DNA of 64,000 bases from Leuconostoc inhae (GTDB taxonomy: Bacteria > Bacillota > Bacilli > Lactobacillales > Lactobacillaceae): NCBI RefSeq assembly GCF_019656015.1, contig NZ_BPKW01000006.1, positions 62,001 to 126,000 of the forward strand. The letters run 5' to 3'. Below the pieces are notes generated by a model. That model did no database searches. It saw only the letters and a list, made by a program, of their open reading frames with translations, and was not told the DNA's origin. Both the position numbers and the translations under genes were made by a program. Within the stretch, counting starts at the first letter, position 1; each line of letters starts with the position of its first letter. This document shows, one piece after another, positions 52,006 to 59,385 of the stretch.

Positions 52006-54117
52006 TTATTCAATACCCGAACCAGGTTCGATTGAATCCGGCAAAATAGTCACCGTCACAATATCATTTTTTTCAGCTGATAAAATCATGCCTTCTGATA
52101 ATTCACCAGCCATTTTACGTGGCTTCATATTAGCCACAATAGCAACCGTCTTACCAACTAACGTGGCAGGATCAGCGTACCATTTACGAATACCTGATAG
52201 AATTTGTCGTGGTTTACCTGAACCATCATCAAGTGTGAATTTAAGTAACTTTTCTGATTTTTCAACAATTTCACCAGCGACAATTTTAGCAGCCAAAATT
52301 TCAACTTTAGCAAAATCGTCATAGACAATGAGTTCACGCGCAGGTTCGTCTGTTACAGCAGTTTTCTTAGCCTCTTCTTTAACAGCGCGGCCCTTACCCT
52401 TTGTATCTTTTGACACCAAACTCGAAATAAAGCTCACCTCTTCTGCAACATCTTGACGTGGGAAAATAGGTTCGCCTTTTTTAGCGACTGTCCCACCAGT
52501 TGGTAACTTGCCGAACGTTAATCCAGCAATGCGCACACCATTTTCTGGATACTCAAAGCCAAGTTGTTCGTAAATTTTCTTAGGTGCTTTGGTCAAAACA
52601 GGTTGCAATAAGACAGCGACAACACGTAATGCTCCTGCTAAATGTGCCATGACATTTGATAAGACAACTTTTTGCGTGTCATCTTTGGCCAAAACCCATG
52701 GTTGGGTTTCATCGATATATTTATTAGCGCGTCGAATAATTGTCCATATATTTTCTAATGCATCGGCAGTTCGCATATCTTGGAAATTTTTATGATAATC
52801 GGTAATGGCGTCCTCTACTGTACGCACCAAATCTTCATCAAAGTCAGTCTTACCAGTTCGCAATTCTGGAATAACACCGTTTTCATACTTATTAATCATC
52901 GCCACTGTACGGTTGAGTAAGTTACCTAAATCGTTAGCTAAATCAAAGTTAACACGTGCAACAAAGTCTTCGGGTGTAAATACCCCGTCGTTACCAAACG
53001 GCATGGCACGTAGCAAGTAGTATCTCACAGCATCTAAACCATAGCGTTCCTCTAAAACCTCAGGATAAATGACATTGCCCTTAGACTTTGACATTTTACC
53101 ATCTTTCATCACTAGCCAACCGTGACCAATAACTGCTTTTGGTAAGTCAATGCCCAATGCATGTAGCATGATAGGCCAATAAATTGTATGAAAACGTACA
53201 ATTTCTTTACCAACTAATTGGACATTAGCTGGCCAAAACTTTTTAAACAAATCTGTATTATCTGAATCGTAACCTAATGCAGTAATATAATTAGATAACG
53301 CATCAATCCAAACATAGATAACATGTTTTTCATCGCCAGGAACTGGGATTCCCCAGTCTACAGCTGTACGCGTTACCGCCAAATCTTCCAATCCAGGCGC
53401 AATAAAGTTATTAATCATTTCGTTCATGCGTGCTTCAGGTTGAATAAATTCTGGATGAGTTTTGTAATAATCAAGCAGCCAATCTGCATACTTACTCATT
53501 TTGAAGAAGTATGCTTCTTCTTTGACTAGCTCAACATCATGTCCTGAAGGCGCCTTACCGCCAATCATTTTATCATCTGCATCACGATAAACTTCTGCCA
53601 ACTGTGATTCAGTAAAATACTCTTCATCCGAGACAGAATACCAACCTTCGTATTCACCTTTGTAAATGTCGCCATTTTTAAGTAATGTCGTGAATATTTT
53701 TTGGACAGCTTTTTCATGTCGTGCTTCAGTTGTGCGGATAAAGTCATCGTATGAAATATCCATCAATTTCCAAAGATCTTTAATGCCTTTCGCCATGCCA
53801 TCCAAATAACTAATTTCAGATATGCCTTCAGCTTTTGCTTTTTGTTGGATTTTAAGGCCATGTTCATCAGTTCCGGTCAAAAAATAAACATCTTCTCCTA
53901 GTAAACGATGATACCGCGCAGCCGCATCAGCCAAAACCGTTGTATAGGTATTACCAAGCTGTAGCTTTCCTGAAGGGTAATAAATTGGTGTCGTGATATA
54001 AAAAGTCTTATCTTTCTTAACAGAATATTGTTGTTCTGCTTTTGAAAATTTATCATAAACGACTGCCGAATCTGTAAGATTAGCTGTATTAAAAAGGACA
54101 TTATTTGGTTCTGACAT
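52006..54117 (-). CDS. metG: Methionine--tRNA ligase
   Basis: This 703-residue class I ligase makes Met-tRNA. It has FYITTPIYYPSGKLQLGNTY at the catalytic start, KMSKSKGNVIYP as the second signature, and a C-terminal Trbp111-like domain (VEILAAKIVAGEIVEKSEK, MKPRKMAGELSEGM). The HIGH tetrapeptide reads QLGN. About 38 residues precede the catalytic core, more than usual. The ATG at 54117 is backed by AAAGAGAG. Confidence 0.95.
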   Translation of the reverse strand: MSEPNNVLFNTANLTDSAVVYDKFSKAEQQYSVKKDKTFYITTPIYYPSGKLQLGNTYTTVLADAAARYHRLLGEDVYFLTGTDEHGLKIQQKAKAEGISEISYLDGMAKGIKDLWKLMDISYDDFIRTTEARHEKAVQKIFTTLLKNGDIYKGEYEGWYSVSDEEYFTESQLAEVYRDADDKMIGGKAPSGHDVELVKEEAYFFKMSKYADWLLDYYKTHPEFIQPEARMNEMINNFIAPGLEDLAVTRTAVDWGIPVPGDEKHVIYVWIDALSNYITALGYDSDNTDLFKKFWPANVQLVGKEIVRFHTIYWPIMLHALGIDLPKAVIGHGWLVMKDGKMSKSKGNVIYPEVLEERYGLDAVRYYLLRAMPFGNDGVFTPEDFVARVNFDLANDLGNLLNRTVAMINKYENGVIPELRTGKTDFDEDLVRTVEDAITDYHKNFQDMRTADALENIWTIIRRANKYIDETQPWVLAKDDTQKVVLSNVMAHLAGALRVVAVLLQPVLTKAPKKIYEQLGFEYPENGVRIAGLTFGKLPTGGTVAKKGEPIFPRQDVAEEVSFISSLVSKDTKGKGRAVKEEAKKTAVTDEPARELIVYDDFAKVEILAAKIVAGEIVEKSEKLLKFTLDDGSGKPRQILSGIRKWYADPATLVGKTVAIVANMKPRKMAGELSEGMILSAEKNDIVTVTILPDSIEPGSGIE

Positions 54118-54342
54118 ATGAGTCTCTCTTTCTGTCACGTGCTGAAATCACAACACATGTTCTTTGCCATATGAGGCGGGCTTTATAAGATAATTATAAC
54201 GAATTTTAAGCTATTTTCATAGTTTTTCTAAAAAAATTAAAAATACAACAAGCGATTCAAGACATCATTAGGCCTTTCACAATCCGCTCAAAACTGATAC
54301 AGTTAAGCATGTATTCATTACTAATTAAAGGGGATTAATGAC

Positions 54343-54999
54343 ATGACACAACTCACAGAAATTACTGATTATATGCAGCACGCACTCGCTAAAGACAACA
54401 CTGGCCACAGTGTTGATCACATTAACCGTGTGGTCGCATTGGCTGACAAAATATTGCGTGATGAACCCAAGGCTAACCCATTTATTGTTCGTGCCGCTGC
54501 ACTGTTACATGATGTCTATGATGATAAACTTTTTACCACTGAAGCAGAGGCATTAGGAGCAAAAAAGGACTTAATAAATTTTTTGAAAACTATTCAAGTT
54601 TCGCCTGGATCAATTACGGAAATCATTCAAATTATCGATAATATGTCATGGTCTAAATCACTCGAAGGCCATGCCGAACCACTTGACATTAACGGTCAAA
54701 TTGTACAAGATGCCGATCGTTTGGAAGCCATCGGCGCTATTGCCATTACACGTGCCATTACTTATGGTGCGGTAAAAAACCGCGTCCTTTATGATCCTAG
54801 TATTGCCCCACGCACCGCCAAAAACAAAGCTGAATACCGAAACGATGATAGTACGACGATTAATCATTTTTACGAAAAACTACTATTAATCAAAGATCGT
54901 TTAAATACTGAAACAGCTCATCAAATTGCAACAAGCCGTCAACAATTCATGTTAGATTTTCTTGAACAGTTCAAATCAGAATGGGATCTATTGAAATAA
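54343..54999 (+). CDS. HD-domain phosphohydrolase
   Basis: This 218-residue protein has the HD metal site: HSVDHINRVV (first His), AALLHDVYDD (His-Asp, ~residue 55) and QDADRLEAIGAIAITRA (second Asp, ~residue 125). It resembles the YedJ/YpgQ-type HD hydrolases that act on nucleotides. GGGG is 9 nt before the ATG. Substrate unproven. It stands alone between metG and an endonuclease gene. Confidence 0.85.
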   Translation: MTQLTEITDYMQHALAKDNTGHSVDHINRVVALADKILRDEPKANPFIVRAAALLHDVYDDKLFTTEAEALGAKKDLINFLKTIQVSPGSITEIIQIIDNMSWSKSLEGHAEPLDINGQIVQDADRLEAIGAIAITRAITYGAVKNRVLYDPSIAPRTAKNKAEYRNDDSTTINHFYEKLLLIKDRLNTETAHQIATSRQQFMLDFLEQFKSEWDLLK

Positions 55000-55096
55000 T
55001 ACGATTGAACCAATAAGCAGGCGTTAAATCATGCTTACTGGTTTTTATTTGCCATCAAAAATGGTATGCTTTTAAAAGCTTTTAATGGAGAATAAT

Positions 55097-55972
55097 ATGG
55101 CAAGAAAACGTACTTACAGACGAAAAAAACAACCACAAAACAAATTGTTATCTTTGCTAATTTTGGTGGCTGTCTTTGGCTTTTATTTTTGGCAAAGTCA
55201 GCAAAACCAGCAAAAAAAATCTGAACCTGCTTCAAAATACACCAAAGCAATCGCTACTAATAACCAAGCACTATTAGATTTAAAATGGGACGGCACACTT
55301 AACGGCGACATTGTACATATTAATAACAATAAAGCCACTTTTACCGAATCTGAATTAAAGCAGACTTTTCCATCGCAAGCTTCAAAATTGCGACCAGTCG
55401 ATGGTCTCAGCTTGTCACCGTTAGATAGCCAAGGGCGATCACAGCAAGGTAACTTTATTGCCAGCCAAGCTAGTATTAACAAAGTGACTAGCCGTCCAGA
55501 TCGCATATCATACGATGTCCGTCCTTCTGGCTGGTTTATCAACGATCGATATGATGGCACAAAATGGGTTGGTGGTTATCATAACAACCCTAATGTCAAA
55601 CTAGGAAATGGCAAGCAGGCACTTTGGAATAAATCTCATATTGTCGGTTACCAATTTTTCGGTATGCCAACCATGGTGACCGAAAACATGACAACAGGTA
55701 CGCGTGTTCAAAATGCCTATCCTGGACAACTGGTTCCAGAAGACGACATTCGAAACGCCATCAATAAACAGCCAAAAATCTCAATTAGAGGGCAAGTGAC
55801 ACCGCTTTATATTGGCGATGATCGTCTCGCACGTGGTGTCCACTATATGGCTAAATCTGTCCAAGATAATGGCAAAACATTAGATTTAAACTACTGGATT
55901 TTCAATGTTCAGCCAGGTATTCAAATTGATTATCATACAGCTAAAGTTGTTATTTCGAGTAGTGTTAAATAA
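55097..55972 (+). CDS. DNA/RNA non-specific endonuclease (EndA-like), membrane-anchored
   Basis: This 291-residue protein has a basic N-terminus (ARKRTYRRKKQPQNK), one membrane anchor (LLSLLILVAVFGFYFW), a linker and a beta-beta-alpha-metal nuclease domain (ALWNKSHIVGYQFFGMPTMV, ENMTTGTRVQNAYPGQLVPE). Streptococcal EndA of this type degrades extracellular DNA and processes DNA for uptake; coiA is also in this window. The ATG at 55097 follows TGGAGA by 5 nt. The role here is inference. Confidence 0.88.
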   Translation: MARKRTYRRKKQPQNKLLSLLILVAVFGFYFWQSQQNQQKKSEPASKYTKAIATNNQALLDLKWDGTLNGDIVHINNNKATFTESELKQTFPSQASKLRPVDGLSLSPLDSQGRSQQGNFIASQASINKVTSRPDRISYDVRPSGWFINDRYDGTKWVGGYHNNPNVKLGNGKQALWNKSHIVGYQFFGMPTMVTENMTTGTRVQNAYPGQLVPEDDIRNAINKQPKISIRGQVTPLYIGDDRLARGVHYMAKSVQDNGKTLDLNYWIFNVQPGIQIDYHTAKVVISSSVK

Positions 55973-55980
55973 ATAATCGC

Positions 55981-56015
55981 AAAAAGCCACGATACCTTAC
56001 GTATCGTGGCTTTTT
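55981..56015 (+). terminator. Terminator of the endonuclease gene
   Basis: AAAAAGCCACGATAC pairs with GTATCGTGGCTTTTT around CTTAC. It is symmetric and may also serve the converging gene ending at 56037. Confidence 0.92.
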
Positions 56016-56036
56016 GTGATTTACAACACACTAAAT

Positions 56037-57617
56037 TTAATCAACTGTGCTATCTTCTGATATTTTCTTTTGATCAGAATCAAGCGTATCGACTTGCCAT
56101 GTGTCACTGCGTTTATCATAAACCATGTGAGCCGTTAACTCATAAGTTTGTGTTAAATCACCATATGAATCACCATCTTTATCAGTATCCGAAGAATAAT
56201 AAAAATCAGTTTTCACTTGATAAACTGCATCAGCTGTTGTCATGCTCGTCTGTTTAACAGATTTAACATCTGGTGTATTGAATGACACAGATTCAGCATT
56301 ACGTTTTGCATCATGTAAATTGTGACGAATCATCTGTTTATAATCTTGGTAAGCTTTATTGTTCGCACCATTTTTAAACATCGTCAGTGTATCACTATCT
56401 TCTTCATTTGACGCGTAAGAACCTAACGCATTGTACATAGATGAAATCGTATTATCAGCGTCACTTTCAGTCATTAATCCTTTGGCATCTAAATCAATAC
56501 TCTCGCCATCGTACAAGTCTTTCAAACTCATCTTGTTTGATCTCAATGTTTGATCACCAAATTTAGCTTCGACATAGGCTGTTGCGCCTTTACTAATAGG
56601 CATTTTTTTAACTTGCAATAGCCCATCTTTCAAAGTGTCAATTTTAGTGTTCCCGATATATAAATCACCTGAAGTTAAGTTAGAGTTGACATCAAAGCTA
56701 ATCATATCAATTGCTAAGTTGACATTAGCATTACTACTAATTGTGCGTTCATCACTAGTTGCCACATCTTGACCGTTAATTTTTCCGGTAGCAGCAAATT
56801 TATACAAACCGCTCACTTGTCGTTTTAATGGCTTTGAATAGTTATCCGAATCAGATGTACCAATTGTTTTACCGTTCATTTTGAGCGTAATGTCTTTATT
56901 ATTGGTTGCCACATCAAAATTAACTGGCTTGATTGTAAGCTTATAATTAGGGAAAAATAAGAAGTGTTTACCCACCTGTGTGAAAGCGTAGCCGTCCGAG
57001 CTCGAACCAGACATCAATTGGTCATAGACATTATTTTGACGTTGCTTTGACCAACCATCATTGTTCATGTAATCAACAAATGGTGTTAAGTCATTTGATT
57101 TAATGTCCTTTTTGGTGTCAGACCAAACTGCATCTTTAGCATATTTTGTGGCACTGCCAGACTTCAATACGGCTAACGTACGATTAGCTGTAGCTGATTT
57201 AGCATAATATTTATTCCCCCAAACAAAGAGACCAATAATAATTACAATAACAACAATACCAATCGTCAAAGCGATTTTCTTACCACGTGCCATGGGTGTT
57301 TTTGGTGTTCTATTCTCAGTTTCCGGTACCACTTGTGTCAACGGTTTTGTACTTTGAAAACCATTTTGTTTAGCATCACGCAGTTCATCAAGGCTAGGCA
57401 CACGGCCATTTTCAAAGGCAAATTTTTCACGCCATGCTGTTGCCGGTGTGACTAAAGGCGTTGTTGGTTCTACTGTTTCTTTAACTTGACTAGCTACTAT
57501 TTCCTCATCAAGTGGTAAAGTAAAATCGTTCTTAGCAGCATGTGTGACTTCTTCTATTGTTGGATTACGATGATTAACTTCTTTAAACGCTGCCAACCAA
57601 ATTTTTTTCTGATCCAT
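56037..57617 (-). CDS. TcaA/YvbJ-like membrane protein with two N-terminal W-F-N-R-P modules
   Basis: This 526-residue protein has one membrane helix (residues ~115-133) and a large external part. That part resembles TcaA: immunoglobulin-like stretches (LTIKPVNFDVATNNKDITLK, YKFAATGKINGQDVATSDER) and a C-terminal NTF2-like region (~400-526). In place of the usual N-terminal zinc ribbon it carries two copies of a short helical motif, W7-x3-F-x3-N-x-R-x-P19-x2-E-E and W62..P74..D-E. The next gene (57635) has the same motif. TcaA proteins bear on envelope stress and glycopeptide response in staphylococci; the role here is unknown. Confidence 0.75.
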   Translation of the reverse strand: MDQKKIWLAAFKEVNHRNPTIEEVTHAAKNDFTLPLDEEIVASQVKETVEPTTPLVTPATAWREKFAFENGRVPSLDELRDAKQNGFQSTKPLTQVVPETENRTPKTPMARGKKIALTIGIVVIVIIIGLFVWGNKYYAKSATANRTLAVLKSGSATKYAKDAVWSDTKKDIKSNDLTPFVDYMNNDGWSKQRQNNVYDQLMSGSSSDGYAFTQVGKHFLFFPNYKLTIKPVNFDVATNNKDITLKMNGKTIGTSDSDNYSKPLKRQVSGLYKFAATGKINGQDVATSDERTISSNANVNLAIDMISFDVNSNLTSGDLYIGNTKIDTLKDGLLQVKKMPISKGATAYVEAKFGDQTLRSNKMSLKDLYDGESIDLDAKGLMTESDADNTISSMYNALGSYASNEEDSDTLTMFKNGANNKAYQDYKQMIRHNLHDAKRNAESVSFNTPDVKSVKQTSMTTADAVYQVKTDFYYSSDTDKDGDSYGDLTQTYELTAHMVYDKRSDTWQVDTLDSDQKKISEDSTVD

Positions 57618-57634
57618 GTTAATTTTATCTCACC

Positions 57635-58525
57635 TTACACATTTCCAATTGATTTTGATAATGTTTCTAACAATGGTCCGACAATATACTTCAATTCAAT
57701 ACCGATAACAATAATAGTAATGATCCATTGGCCTAATACTAACCATAACGCATCAATTTTTTGTTTCCCTTGATGCGCCTCAGCCACCATAAATTGTTGT
57801 CCGCTAGTCAGTATTGCAATACCGATGATGATAATCACAGCAATAATACCAAATGAACTAAAAATTGTTTGCATAATTGATGAGACATCATCTAATGAGG
57901 AAATAGAAATCGATGGAATAGGTACCAAAAATGATAAAATGGCACCAATAATGTTAACCAATGCTAATGGTGCAAACCATTTTAAGTATTTTTCTAAAAT
58001 ACTTTTTAAATTAAAAACATTTCGGTTAATCAATAACAAACCCGGAACGGCAGCTAAATACATAACAGCAAACCCCACAACCATATAGAAAAATAACTGT
58101 ATGTTAAATGAACTTAATTGCTGGTGGACCGTAGCAGCCTCACTACCACTAAATGATGAGTATGATTGAAAGGCAACATTTAAACCACGTCGCACAACGT
58201 TTGAAACGGAAAAGGCACCTGTAATCGTTGCAATAGCAAAGGTTAACCACAAGAAAATATTGCTAGTAACATTAACTTGCTCACTCGGATGCGCTACGAT
58301 TGGCTTAATCCACGTCCAATAATTGCCTGCATGTTGCTTGGCATTTGTATAGACGCGATTGGCGTCCTCAGACAATTCTGCTTTAGGCGCTGTGCTATTC
58401 GTTTGGGTATCATTGGTATGCACTGAAATCTCGCCACTTTCAACTGCCGCCAAAACCTCTTCTGCGTTCGGCTGACGATCATTGATGAGCTCAAAATATT
58501 CTGTCCATTCTTTCTTTGTTGCCAT
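57635..58525 (-). CDS. Polytopic membrane protein sharing the N-terminal W-F-N-R-P module
   Basis: This 296-residue protein has a cytoplasmic N-terminus with W7-x3-F11-x3-N15-x-R17-x-P19-x2-E22-E23, the same residue positions as in the neighbour at 56037. About five membrane segments follow from residue ~90 (NIFLWLTFAIATITGAF, LFFYMVVGFAVMYLAAVPG). The ATG at 58525 follows GGGAG by 7 nt. It is 17 bp from the TcaA-like gene, in one operon. It resembles zinc-ribbon membrane proteins of lactic acid bacteria without the ribbon. Function unknown. Confidence 0.7.
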   Translation of the reverse strand: MATKKEWTEYFELINDRQPNAEEVLAAVESGEISVHTNDTQTNSTAPKAELSEDANRVYTNAKQHAGNYWTWIKPIVAHPSEQVNVTSNIFLWLTFAIATITGAFSVSNVVRRGLNVAFQSYSSFSGSEAATVHQQLSSFNIQLFFYMVVGFAVMYLAAVPGLLLINRNVFNLKSILEKYLKWFAPLALVNIIGAILSFLVPIPSISISSLDDVSSIMQTIFSSFGIIAVIIIIGIAILTSGQQFMVAEAHQGKQKIDALWLVLGQWIITIIVIGIELKYIVGPLLETLSKSIGNV

Positions 58526-58629
58526 GTACTTTCTCCCTATAATTACCTTTTTAATTAAAATCAATACGTTAACTATTGTAATATAAATATTAACGTTAAG
58601 CAATTTTTTAAAATTGGCAGATCCTATAA

Positions 58630-59183
58630 TTAAGTCGAACGATAACTAACAAAAAACCCAAAGAATTTCATATAATGGTAGTTACTAGACAAACCATCAG
58701 GAGAAATTCTTTGAGCTATTCTATTTATCATCTTTTGACCGCGGGGCCATTGAAAAATTAGTCAATTTAGGTTATTCTCTACAAAAAATTGCCGATACGA
58801 TGAGCTTTTCAAAATTCATGTCCTTCAACATCGAAAAAACGAGACGCAGGCACGTTTCAAATTGATCCAATTACTGAAGAACGGCCTGCCAACATTAATG
58901 ATCGCACCTATTGATACGCTGCTTTCTAGTCGCGACAAAGATAAGGCTTGTCTAGTCACTTTTGCTGAACGGTAAACCAGGTTACTCTGGGCAATACCAG
59001 CGCCTAATTTTACAAAAGAAACATGACATCATCGTTTACTTCTGTCATGCCTATTGACCTTGGGAACGTGGACGGAATGAATTATTTAATAGCAAACTGC
59101 ACTGGTTTTTCCAAAAGAAAACCCTGTTTAGTCAGATTGACTACCAAACACTATTAACTATTTTTCGGGATCGTTCGAATTAA
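58630..59183 (+). mobile_element. Relic of an IS30-family insertion sequence
   Basis: Terminal inverted repeats TTAAGTCGAACGAT (58630-58643) and ATCGTTCGAATTAA (59170-59183) match at 13 of 14 positions. Between them fragments of an IS30 transposase are read in shifting frames. FYLSSFDRGAIEKLVNLGYS (helix-turn-helix) lies near 58710-58780, and YFCHAY, then PWERGRNE and WFFPKKTLF (the end of the DDE domain), near 59038-59140. The length (~550 bp) is about half that of a complete element, so an internal deletion occurred. It is inactive. Nothing else is seen up to 59350. Confidence 0.8.
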
Positions 59184-59351
59184 ACTTGTAATCTGCCTCA
59201 TCTATAAATTCATCAACATCTAATCAACGATTATAGCCATCTTTTTTAGAAAATACTATAGTCAAAAAAGTATATCATTACCTCATAATTAATCATTTCT
59301 GATATTTTTTATGCAAACAGCAGAACAAACAAATTTACGCTCAGTGTAATT

Positions 59352-59371
59352 ATCTTCAACTACAATTGAAG
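59352..59371 (-). terminator. Weak hairpin after the surface-protein gene
   Basis: TCTTCAA pairs with TTGAAGA around a 6-nt loop, 15 bp after the stop. There is no clear U-tract, so termination is uncertain. Confidence 0.35.
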
Positions 59372-59385
59372 ACCCAAAACTATCC

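Noticed and set aside
54118..54342. S-box or T-box upstream of metG
   Set aside because: No terminator-antiterminator pair or T-box sequence is present in the minus-strand leader.
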